This document shows positions 56,553-64,000 of a DNA stretch of 64,000 bases, in pieces. Position 1 is the first letter of the stretch. Each line of letters opens with the position of its first letter. The position numbers were made by a program, and so were the translations under genes. The notes beneath the pieces were generated by a model. It saw nothing but the letters and a program-made list of their open reading frames with translations, did not search any database and was not told where the DNA came from. The stretch is taken from the NCBI GenBank assembly GCA_002163115.1, contig MAAI01000025.1, forward strand, positions 62,001 through 126,000, written 5' to 3'. This DNA comes from Methylophaga sp. 41_12_T18 (GTDB lineage: Bacteria; Pseudomonadota; Gammaproteobacteria; Nitrosococcales; Methylophagaceae).

Positions 56553-57080
56553 GTGAGTAGAAAGATTTATCGATATTTTAGTTTAATAATATTGTTGGTC
56601 ATATCTCTTATGACCGCCTTTTCTGTATCTGCGCGGGGTATTTATCAAACCGATGATGCGTTTTTGGCAGAAACATTTAATGAGCAAAAACCAACCAGTC
56701 ATGTTGTATGGCTGAAAGGTGATGTACGAACTTCTGTTGCTGACATTTTAGGCCATCGCTATGCTGGACTTAGAATTCGTTATTGGCAACAAGATGAGCG
56801 TAAAGCTTGGATTTTAGAAGAAATTGGTAAAGAACGGCCGATTACCTTTGGAATTATCACTGCCAATGGCAAAGTTGAAAAAGTGACAGTACTAGCCTTT
56901 CGTGAAAGTCGTGGCGGTGAAATACGTTATCCCGCATTTACTCAGCAATTTAATAATGCCCAATTAGCTAAAAAGAAGTTAGATCGTAATATTGATGGTA
57001 TATCTGGTGCGACATTGTCAGTTAGGGCTATGACGGCGGTAGTAACACTGGCATTATATCTGGATATATTTACCAGTTAG
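56553..57080 (+). CDS. exported FMN-binding domain protein
   Basis: A 175-aa protein with an N-terminal hydrophobic segment (signal or anchor). The FMN-binding domain ends in DGISGATLSV, where Thr154 is the residue to which ApbE covalently attaches FMN in RnfG/NqrC-like proteins. This places a flavin in the periplasm. The start is GTG 56553 with AAGGA 9 nt upstream. Followed by a PepSY-type gene after 12 nt. No apbE in the window. Confidence 0.88.
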   Translation: MSRKIYRYFSLIILLVISLMTAFSVSARGIYQTDDAFLAETFNEQKPTSHVVWLKGDVRTSVADILGHRYAGLRIRYWQQDERKAWILEEIGKERPITFGIITANGKVEKVTVLAFRESRGGEIRYPAFTQQFNNAQLAKKKLDRNIDGISGATLSVRAMTAVVTLALYLDIFTS

Positions 57081-57092
57081 TAGAGTTAAACT

Positions 57093-57833
57093 ATGAACCG
57101 CCAATTGCGAAGCGTGCATCGAAGTATGGGCGCCATTGTCGCTGTGTTTGTGATGATGTTAGCCGTTACCGGTGTCCTGCTCAATCATACGGTCGACTTC
57201 AAGTTAGATCAGCGTTATTTAACCTGGGATTGGCTATTAGAACACTACGGTGTCGCCAATGTTGAACCAGATGCTGTCTTCCTGTTAGATCAACATGTCA
57301 TTTCTCAATTTGATACTCAAGTTTTTGTTGATGCCAAGCCGGTTACTCATGTGCAGCGTGCCTTATTAGGTGGCGTGGTACTCGATGATCTGATTGTGAT
57401 CGCTACCGATGATGCACTTATTTTATTAAGCCCAGAAGGTGAGTTTATTGAACGGATGGGTAGCGCTGCTGGTGTGCCAGCAATGATTCAAAATATCGGC
57501 TTATTTCATGGCGATCCCGTTATTCAAACGCGTGATGGCATGTTTCGTAGTGACTTTTTGTTAGAGCAGTGGGAGCGCATATCTCTGGTGGGCATAGGCT
57601 GGAGTACGCCACAACCGATGCCTGACTCGGTCGAAATAGAATTAGCAGAATATTTCCATGGCAAAGGAATTACTGTAGAGCGACTGATATTGGATATCCA
57701 TAATGGTCATATTGTCGAACGTTATGGTATCTGGATCTTAGATATACTTGCGCTGATGATGATTGTAATTTCATTGACTGGCTTATGGATGTGGGGACGC
57801 CAGCGTTCACGCAAAGTAACACGAGAACTTTAA
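57093..57833 (+). CDS. PepSY-associated membrane protein
   Basis: A 246-aa protein with two membrane helices: about 12-33, preceded by HRSMG and followed by LLNHTVDF, and about 215-235 (LDILALMMIVISLTGLWMWG). A periplasmic region lies between. His residues at both membrane faces are candidate heme ligands. PepSY_TM relatives often pair with FMN-binding proteins as transmembrane electron conduits. The NTase gene follows 6 nt downstream. Confidence 0.82.
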   Translation: MNRQLRSVHRSMGAIVAVFVMMLAVTGVLLNHTVDFKLDQRYLTWDWLLEHYGVANVEPDAVFLLDQHVISQFDTQVFVDAKPVTHVQRALLGGVVLDDLIVIATDDALILLSPEGEFIERMGSAAGVPAMIQNIGLFHGDPVIQTRDGMFRSDFLLEQWERISLVGIGWSTPQPMPDSVEIELAEYFHGKGITVERLILDIHNGHIVERYGIWILDILALMMIVISLTGLWMWGRQRSRKVTREL

Positions 57834-57839
57834 CCACAG

Positions 57840-58805
57840 ATGATGACTATTCGAAATTCAACATTTCCTTTTTTACCCAAAGATTTCATCGAAACTAAAG
57901 AAGGGCTTATTTTTGCTGTGGTTAGTTATCAGCCGCAGGATAAAAAAGTGGGCTGTTTTTTACGTTATATTCCTGACGGTCAAGGCTGGAAAAAAGTCGA
58001 TACTGAGCAGGCTAACCAGTTACTAGAACAGTCATTTCCGAACTATTTATATCGTTCCCGTAAAGTCGATGCCCAATTTCATGCTGTCGCGATAACTGAT
58101 ATTGCCACTCACCATCAGCCTGAACAACGCTTGCAGCAGCTATTACAGCAAACGCCAAATGATGATATAGAGCGGAAATTACATAAGTTATTACCGATAT
58201 TGAATCAATTTGGTGTCAGCACTGAAACCTTAGGCTTAACCGGTTCGATGTTAATTAACCAACAAAAATCAACGTCTGATATCGACTTGGTGGTCTATGG
58301 TCGGCAAGCATTCCAACAAGCTAGACTGGCGACTCAACAAGCGATAACACAAGGCTTGATTGATGAGTTAGACATTAACTTGATGCAAGATAACTTTCAG
58401 CGCCGTGATAGCGAGCTAGATTTTGATGAGTTTGCTTGGCATGAACAGCGAAAATACAACAAAGCGGCGATAGACAATTGTAAGTTTGATATTGGCATGG
58501 TTTGCTTAGCGGATGAGTTTGAACAAGATACCGCTACCTATCAAAAACTAGGCCCAAGAACATTTAAAACCATGGTTAAAGACGATGCTCGCGCCTTTGA
58601 TTTCCCAGCTTGCTATGAGATTGATGATCAAGAAACACCTCAAATCCTGTCATTTACTCATACCTATGTTGGTCAAGCACAAATAGGTGAAGTGATAGAA
58701 GTGTCTGGCATGGTGGAGCGAAATACTGCAACCGGTGACTGTCGTTTAATAGTAGGTTCTAGTCGTGAAGCAAAGGGCGAATATATTAAGGTCATTAAGC
58801 AATAA
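57840..58805 (+). CDS. predicted nucleotidyltransferase-fold protein
   Basis: A 321-aa soluble protein. The core LTGSMLINQQKSTSDIDLVVYG near residues 138-160 matches the GS...DxD signature of the polymerase-beta-like nucleotidyltransferase fold. The N-terminal 120 residues are specific to this protein and the C-terminus may be an OB-like domain. The target is unknown. It is tightly linked behind the PepSY gene but may be functionally separate. Confidence 0.75.
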   Translation: MMTIRNSTFPFLPKDFIETKEGLIFAVVSYQPQDKKVGCFLRYIPDGQGWKKVDTEQANQLLEQSFPNYLYRSRKVDAQFHAVAITDIATHHQPEQRLQQLLQQTPNDDIERKLHKLLPILNQFGVSTETLGLTGSMLINQQKSTSDIDLVVYGRQAFQQARLATQQAITQGLIDELDINLMQDNFQRRDSELDFDEFAWHEQRKYNKAAIDNCKFDIGMVCLADEFEQDTATYQKLGPRTFKTMVKDDARAFDFPACYEIDDQETPQILSFTHTYVGQAQIGEVIEVSGMVERNTATGDCRLIVGSSREAKGEYIKVIKQ

Positions 58806-58812
58806 AGAGCAT

Positions 58813-61251
58813 CTAATGCTTGTCCTTCCATGCGGCTAAGAACGGAAGCAGTTCATCATGGGGCATCGGTTTAGCATAATAATAACCTTGAATTTGATCG
58901 CATTCATGTTGTCTTAGGAAGTGAAACTGCTCATCAGTTTCAGCACCTTCGGCAACGATTTTCATTCCCAAACTTTTAGCCATTTGAATGATCGCTTGAG
59001 CTATCGCAATATCATCTTTGTCATTTGGTAGGCCGATGACAAAAGATCGATCAATTTTTAACTTATCAGCATTAAATGCTTTTAGATAAGCCAGGGATGA
59101 ATAGCCTGTACCAAAGTCATCGATAGATATTTTGAGGCCAAGTTTTTTTAATTCATTAAGTGTTTGAACGGCGGCATTAGAATCTGTCATTAACATGCTT
59201 TCCGTTATTTCTAGATCTAAGAATTGTGCTGGTAACTGGGTATTACTTAGCACTCTATTGATCAGCTGAAGTAGGTATGACCGATCAAACTGCTGCGCAG
59301 AGAGGTTGACAGCAACGTTGATTGGAAAACCTTGTTCATGCCAAACCATACAGTCTCGACAAGACTGCTCTAAGACCCATTCACCAATAGGGCGGATTAA
59401 GCCGGTTTCTTCAGCAACTGGGATGAAGTCAACTGGAGAGAGTTTTTCTGGATGCCCAGGCCAACGAATCAATGCTTCAACACCTGCAATGTGTTGAGTT
59501 TGTAGATCAACTTGAGGTTGGTAATACACTTCAAACTCTTTGTCTTTGATACCACCCCGCATCTGATATTCAGTTTTAATACGTCTGAGGACTTGCTTGC
59601 TCATATCCTGACTGAAAAAGGTATAACGGTTTTTGCCCTGTTTTTTTGCATTATGTAGGGCCGTATCAACATTTTGCAGTAGCGATTCATGATTCTCGCC
59701 ATTTTCTGGATACAGGCAAATACCGATACTTGGACTGACATGCATGGTGTAACCCAATACATTGAGTGGTTGAGAAAATGTTTTTAGAATATTTTCAGCA
59801 AGACTCTTCACCGACTCACAATCATTTAACTTATCAATCATGATCATAAATTCATCACCACCCACTCGGGCGATAAGATCTGTAGTACGAAAACAGTTTT
59901 TTAGTACTTTTCCAACTTCTTTTAAAAGCTCATCGCCAACATAGTGGCCCATGCTGTCATTTATGGTTTTAAAGTTATCAAGATCAATTTGAATCAAGGC
60001 TAACTGTGTTTGCTCTTCTTCGGCTTCAATAAGGGACCTGATTAAGCGGTTTTCTAGTAGTGTTTTATTGGGTAGTCCGGTTAATGCATCGTGATAGGCC
60101 ATATATTTAATTTTATTTTCTACTTTTTTCCGTTCAGTGATATCTGAAAATAGGGCAACATAGTGTGATACGGTTTTATTATCATCTCGGTAAATAGCAT
60201 TAATATTTAACCACTTTGGAAAGGTGGACCCATCTTTACGTCTATCCCATACTTCACCCTGCCAGTGCCCTTGAACGTCTAATGAATTCCACATGGTTCG
60301 GTACAGTTCTTGGGGATTTCGGCCTGAATTGAGGATATTGGGATTTTTGCCAATGACATCTTGCTCTTCGTAGCCTGTTAGCTTAGAAAAGGCTGAGTTG
60401 ACGCGAATAATCTCTTTATCTTGATTGGTTATTAATATCGCTTCTGTCGAAGATTCGAGTACTTGGTTTGCTAACCTGAGTTTTTGTTCTGCATCTATTC
60501 GAGTGGTAATATCATCAATGACAACGGCATAGTTATAGCCGGTTACAGGCGTTGTTACTTCAATGCGACGGATAACAAGCTGAATAAAAATAGCCTGTTT
60601 TTCTTGATGTAACACCTCTAACTCTATTGATGAGAACTCCTTATTATTAGAGTTAAAACTTGTAATGAAATCATTAAATACCTGTTGGTACTGTTTAAGG
60701 ACGAGTCTTGATAATGGCTTCTGCATTAAATCGCTCTGTTTATATCCTAAGATAGAGCACAACCTTTGGTTACAGTCTAACCATTTAAGGTTGCTGTCTA
60801 ATACAGCCATACCAATTAGAGGTAAATCAAAGTAAAGTTTTAACCACTCTTGTTGTTCTTCAAGTTGCCGTTGTTTTTGTTTACGCTCGGTAATATCCCG
60901 ACTAATACCAATTACACCGATACAATTTTCCGGCTCATCAGAAGAAAAAGCTGGGGCTAATAGTGTTTCTAACCATTCCGTTTCTATCCAGCCATCTTTT
61001 TCGATAATTTCGACATTACACTCAACAACTTTTGCTTTTAAGTTGGCAATGACTTCCTGATCTTCTTTGCTATATTGATCGGCGGTTTTTTTATCAACCA
61101 GATCATAATAGGTTTTGCCAATAACCTGCTCAGTTTTGCATTGATAGAGTGTTAAAAAAGCCTGATTGACGACAACAAATTCTCCAGAACTATTGACCAA
61201 CCATGCGAGGTCTTCAATGTTATCTAAGATTATCTGGTAGCTATTACTCAT
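58813..61251 (-). CDS. triple-PAS GGDEF-EAL protein
   Basis: An 812-aa cytoplasmic c-di-GMP enzyme with no membrane segments. PAS/PAC modules lie at about 1-125, 125-250 and 255-375. The GGDEF domain (380-545) has RVGGDEF and an RTTD I-site. The EAL domain (555-805) has EALIR, NLSAQQF, ITESMLM, DDFGTGYSSLAYLK and KIDRSFV, all expected for an active phosphodiesterase. It follows the GAF-GGDEF gene by about 36 nt and may be co-transcribed with it. Confidence 0.92.
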   Translation of the reverse strand: MSNSYQIILDNIEDLAWLVNSSGEFVVVNQAFLTLYQCKTEQVIGKTYYDLVDKKTADQYSKEDQEVIANLKAKVVECNVEIIEKDGWIETEWLETLLAPAFSSDEPENCIGVIGISRDITERKQKQRQLEEQQEWLKLYFDLPLIGMAVLDSNLKWLDCNQRLCSILGYKQSDLMQKPLSRLVLKQYQQVFNDFITSFNSNNKEFSSIELEVLHQEKQAIFIQLVIRRIEVTTPVTGYNYAVVIDDITTRIDAEQKLRLANQVLESSTEAILITNQDKEIIRVNSAFSKLTGYEEQDVIGKNPNILNSGRNPQELYRTMWNSLDVQGHWQGEVWDRRKDGSTFPKWLNINAIYRDDNKTVSHYVALFSDITERKKVENKIKYMAYHDALTGLPNKTLLENRLIRSLIEAEEEQTQLALIQIDLDNFKTINDSMGHYVGDELLKEVGKVLKNCFRTTDLIARVGGDEFMIMIDKLNDCESVKSLAENILKTFSQPLNVLGYTMHVSPSIGICLYPENGENHESLLQNVDTALHNAKKQGKNRYTFFSQDMSKQVLRRIKTEYQMRGGIKDKEFEVYYQPQVDLQTQHIAGVEALIRWPGHPEKLSPVDFIPVAEETGLIRPIGEWVLEQSCRDCMVWHEQGFPINVAVNLSAQQFDRSYLLQLINRVLSNTQLPAQFLDLEITESMLMTDSNAAVQTLNELKKLGLKISIDDFGTGYSSLAYLKAFNADKLKIDRSFVIGLPNDKDDIAIAQAIIQMAKSLGMKIVAEGAETDEQFHFLRQHECDQIQGYYYAKPMPHDELLPFLAAWKDKH

Positions 61252-61287
61252 ACAGAATCTCCTGATTACTACATATGGTGTAATGAC

Positions 61288-62235
61288 TTATTTATTTTCA
61301 TACATGAGACTGTCAGCTTGGCTTAATAAGCTATCTATCGAATAATCACTCTCGAAATCGACGGATACCAGTCCATAACTAAAGGTCAGCTGATATTCTA
61401 GTTTTGAGGCTTTACTATAGGCTTGAAGCAATAGTTGGAACTTCTTAATGACATGTTTTGCTAAGTTATTATTGGCACCAGTGAGCAGGACTACAAACTC
61501 ATCGCCACCGATGCGAGCAAAGATATCACTTTCTCTAAATGACTGCTTAAGTAAAGTGGCAAAGGCGATAAGTGCACGATCTCCTTCAGCATGACCGAAG
61601 TTGTCGTTAATTTGCTTAAATTTATTCAAGTCTAAAAAGATCAGAGAGGCATTTATTTGTTGGCGATGACAAAGCGTTAGGCTTTTTTCTGCTAATGAAA
61701 TAAAGCCTCGCCGGTTTGATATATTGGTGAGTTCATCAAGGGTGGCGAGCTGCACAGCCATTAATTCCTGCTCAGCCATGGACGCTAAATCTTTTAATGC
61801 TGTCAGTTCATCATCAGCTAGCTGTCTAGCAACAGTATCGATAATACATAATGTACCCAATTTACTGCCATCAGCAGCACTTAAAGGGCAACCAGCATAA
61901 AAGTGAATATGAGGAGGACCGGTGACAAGTGGGTTATCGGAAAACCGAGGATCTTCAGTGGCATTAGGGATTAAAAAAATACCCTCGCCGAGAATGGCAT
62001 GGCCACAAAAAGAGATATCTCGTCCTGTTTCAGTTGCATCTACACCAAAGCAGGATTTAAACCACTGCCTATTGGCATCAACTAAGCTGACGACGGCAAT
62101 GGGTACATGAAATAGCTGTTTGGCTAAACGGGTAAGTCGATCGAAACGCTCTTCTGCTGGAGTGTCTAAAACATGTAAAGACCGCAGAGTTTCGAGGCGG
62201 GAGTCTTCGTTTTCTGGAAAAGCTGGTTCTTGCAT
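61288..62235 (-). CDS. GAF-GGDEF diguanylate cyclase
   Basis: A 315-aa soluble protein. A GAF domain at about 10-150 (RLTRLAKQLFHVPIAVVSLVD...FCGHAIL...CIIDT) has the pattern of GAF sensors without bilin Cys. The GGDEF domain (155-315) has ARIGGDEF with RESD five residues before, so it is a predicted active, product-inhibited cyclase. It is a likely functional partner of the next EAL protein. Confidence 0.9.
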   Translation of the reverse strand: MQEPAFPENEDSRLETLRSLHVLDTPAEERFDRLTRLAKQLFHVPIAVVSLVDANRQWFKSCFGVDATETGRDISFCGHAILGEGIFLIPNATEDPRFSDNPLVTGPPHIHFYAGCPLSAADGSKLGTLCIIDTVARQLADDELTALKDLASMAEQELMAVQLATLDELTNISNRRGFISLAEKSLTLCHRQQINASLIFLDLNKFKQINDNFGHAEGDRALIAFATLLKQSFRESDIFARIGGDEFVVLLTGANNNLAKHVIKKFQLLLQAYSKASKLEYQLTFSYGLVSVDFESDYSIDSLLSQADSLMYENK

Positions 62236-62346
62236 GGAATCACCTACTTTTACATCACGTATAGATGATTATATGCTTTACTTTAGATTTTTAACACTGA
62301 GTTTCAGCGTATTGTTTTTGACCGGTATTGTCGTTAATACTTTGTA

Positions 62347-62778
62347 TTAGTCATCAATATCATCGACATCAACTTGGCCCGACATCTTACGACGAATATG
62401 AGACCAAGACATGCCAGTGGCTAAGATGGCAGCCAATAGAAATAGAATAATATAGGTAAAGATGGATACACTATCGATGCCCAGTAAGCCGATATCGACT
62501 AACCACCAGACGATGATGGCAAAAAAGGCAAAGGCAAGGCTAAGACCAAAAGCACCTAACGATTGTAACGTAGCTCGAATATAAACAGTCCAACCAATGA
62601 GCAAGACCACAGCTGACATAGCGAAGGGTGGTGTTAGGGCTAAGGCTTCACCAAAGACGGCTTCAGAAGCCCAATGATAAAAGCTGTAACCACTTGGGTT
62701 ATAGGTTGCATAAACCAGCACTAATGCAAAACCAAAACGAATAAAAAAACTTGCCCAAGTAAAACGATTTGCAGCCAT
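62347..62778 (-). CDS. DUF6524-type membrane protein
   Basis: A 143-aa protein with four hydrophobic helices. The opening NRFTWASFFIRFGFALVLVYATYNPSGYSFYHW resembles the DUF6524 family. A short acidic tail (DVDDIDD) ends it. Function unknown. It is 14 nt from acyP on the same strand. Confidence 0.8.
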   Translation of the reverse strand: MAANRFTWASFFIRFGFALVLVYATYNPSGYSFYHWASEAVFGEALALTPPFAMSAVVLLIGWTVYIRATLQSLGAFGLSLAFAFFAIIVWWLVDIGLLGIDSVSIFTYIILFLLAAILATGMSWSHIRRKMSGQVDVDDIDD

Positions 62779-62792
62779 AACCGATCCTAAAA

Positions 62793-63068
62793 TTAACGGA
62801 TATTAAATCCTATAAATTCACCGGTGGCAGCAAGTTCTTCGAGTTTTATCTCAGCAACATCTGCATAGACCGGCCCTTGTTTTGCCCATGTAACAAACTG
62901 TTCTAGTTTTTCTTGTTCACTTTCAGCAATGATCTCAACTCGACCATCACTTAAATTGCTAACCCAGCCTGATAAATCTAGGCTTTGGGCTGCTTCAAGG
63001 GCTGACATGCGATAGCCAACGCCCTGAACTTTACCACTGATAATTAAGTGATAACGAATTATTCCCAT
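62793..63068 (-). CDS. acylphosphatase
   Basis: A 91-aa cytoplasmic enzyme hydrolysing acyl phosphates such as carbamoyl and acetyl phosphate. The catalytic Arg lies in KVQGVGYR and the Asn in WVSNLSDG; both signature residues are present. Length is full. It overlaps the guaA end by 10 nt on the same strand. Confidence 0.93.
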   Translation of the reverse strand: MGIIRYHLIISGKVQGVGYRMSALEAAQSLDLSGWVSNLSDGRVEIIAESEQEKLEQFVTWAKQGPVYADVAEIKLEELAATGEFIGFNIR

Positions 63069-64000
63069 TCGATAGTAGCAGGTGGTTTACCTGAAATATC
63101 GTAGGTAACTCGAGAGATACCTTCTACTTCGTTAATGATTCGGTTAGAAACCAAACCTAGGAAGTCATAAGGTAGGTGTGCCCAGCGAGCAGTCATAAAG
63201 TCGATAGTTTCAACAGCACGTAATGACACAACATAGTCATAACGACGGCCATCACCCATAACGCCGACTGATTTAACCGGTAGGAACACGGTAAATGCCT
63301 GGCTGGTTTTGTCATAAAGATCGTGTTTATAAAGCTCATCAATAAAGATTTTGTCCGCTTTACGTAATAGATCGGCATATTCTTTTTTAACTTTGCCTAA
63401 GATACGCACACCTAGACCGGGTCCAGGGAACGGATGGCGATAAACCATATCGCGAGGCAAACCTAATTCGACACCTAATCTACGTACTTCATCTTTAAAT
63501 AGTTCGCGTAACGGTTCTAGCAATTCCAATTTCATATGGTCAGGCAAACCACCCACGTTGTGGTGTGATTTAATGACTTTAGCTTTACCGGTTTTTGCTG
63601 CAGCAGATTCGATTACATCAGGGTAAATCGTACCTTGTGCTAACCATTTAACATTATCAATTTTGTTAGATTCTTCTTCGAATACTTCGACAAATACCCG
63701 GCCAATAATTTTACGTTTGGCTTCAGGATCAGCTTCACCGGCCAATTCATCTAAGAAACGTTGTTCAGCATCGACGCGGATGACATTAAGGCCCATATGT
63801 TTGGCAAACATCGCCATCACTTGATCGCCTTCATCTTGACGAAGTAGGCCATTATCAACAAATACACAGGTTAATTGGTCGCCAATAGCACGATGCAATA
63901 ATGCCGCTACAACAGATGAATCAACACCACCCGATAAGCCAAGTAATACATGATCAGTACCGACTTTCTTACGAACCGTTGCAATGCTGTCATCAATGAT
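63059..64000 (-). CDS. guaA: GMP synthase GuaA, C-terminal part (partial at window edge)
   Basis: Makes GMP from XMP, glutamine and ATP. The frame stays open to the window end, so the 5-prime part (glutaminase domain) is missing here. The visible part begins in the ATP-pyrophosphatase domain: the PP-loop [10 protein letters not shown] near 63940, [38 protein letters not shown], and the dimerisation end PPATIEWE. A Met at 63898 is internal, not the start. Confidence 0.95.
   Translation of the reverse strand: MIDDSIATVRKKVGTDHVLLGLSGGVDSSVVAALLHRAIGDQLTCVFVDNGLLRQDEGDQVMAMFAKHMGLNVIRVDAEQRFLDELAGEADPEAKRKIIGRVFVEVFEEESNKIDNVKWLAQGTIYPDVIESAAAKTGKAKVIKSHHNVGGLPDHMKLELLEPLRELFKDEVRRLGVELGLPRDMVYRHPFPGPGLGVRILGKVKKEYADLLRKADKIFIDELYKHDLYDKTSQAFTVFLPVKSVGVMGDGRRYDYVVSLRAVETIDFMTARWAHLPYDFLGLVSNRIINEVEGISRVTYDISGKPPATIEWE

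Noticed and set aside
62120-62350. 76-aa plus-strand frame upstream of the DUF6524 gene
   Set aside because: It is mostly antisense to the GAF-GGDEF gene and has no start signal.
63193-63378. 61-aa frame within guaA
   Set aside because: Shadow of guaA in another frame on the same strand.

Overview
The window is chromosomal DNA of a free-living, AT-rich gammaproteobacterium. It holds about 70 closely packed protein genes, one tRNA, and no rRNA, prophage, insertion sequence or CRISPR array. Conserved neighbourhoods (mlaFEDCB-ibaG-murA-hisGDC; metX/metW, yggT, proC, yggS divergent from pilTU; engB/cytochrome c4/dsbA; rplM-rpsI) fix the class. A MxaD-like protein with a YVTN beta-propeller lipoprotein, an isolated soxCD pair and a System II (ResB/CcsA) cytochrome c maturation locus suggest a methylotrophic or sulfur-oxidising member, perhaps near Methylophaga. 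That genus-level guess is inference only.

Layout: 0-3.5 kb, small protein, rRNA methyltransferase RsmJ, HDOD protein, and the MxaD-like/beta-propeller pair, which has a perfect intrinsic terminator inside the lipoprotein signal-peptide codons. 3.7-11.3 kb, the Mla phospholipid-transport operon running into ibaG, murA and hisGDC. 11.3-19.7 kb, TauE-type exporter, pyrE, methionine genes, proC and the twitching ATPases PilT/PilU. 19.8-26 kb, OmpA-like lipoprotein, a DUF2927 protein and two membrane GGDEF proteins flanking tRNA-Arg(CCG). 26-31 kb, a compact engB-soxC-soxD-glgP run. 31-38.7 kb, cytochrome c4, ResB, CcsA, DsbA, then a soluble GGEEF protein and MltF. 39-47 kb, tadA, waaA, an LpxL-type acyltransferase, rplM-rpsI, uppP, dld and serA. 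47-53.6 kb, HopJ-like protein, EfpL, two Slp lipoproteins, a hydrolase/HxlR divergon, CvfB and RbgA. 53.7-58.8 kb, an accessory region of likely iron and redox function. 58.8-64 kb, two more c-di-GMP proteins, a membrane protein, acylphosphatase and the truncated end of guaA.

The most unusual part is 53.7-58.8 kb. A Fur-box-like promoter precedes a tightly packed run of four very small genes: a 63-aa protein, an 85-aa protein, a 78-aa CxxC protein and HemP. A long hairpin and a possible 38-aa membrane peptide follow, then a porin, a covalent-flavin (FMN-binding) exported protein and a PepSY-type membrane protein. Together they look like a heme/iron-responsive module with an envelope electron-transfer arm. 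No ApbE flavin transferase or TonB receptor lies in the window.

c-di-GMP signalling is heavily represented: five GGDEF proteins, all with an RxxD inhibitory site and two with EAL domains, lie close to pilus retraction genes. Several annotated starts are non-ATG (mlaF GTG, murA TTG, waaA TTG, mltF TTG, porin GTG). They were chosen from Shine-Dalgarno spacing, homologous N-termini or overlap with neighbours.
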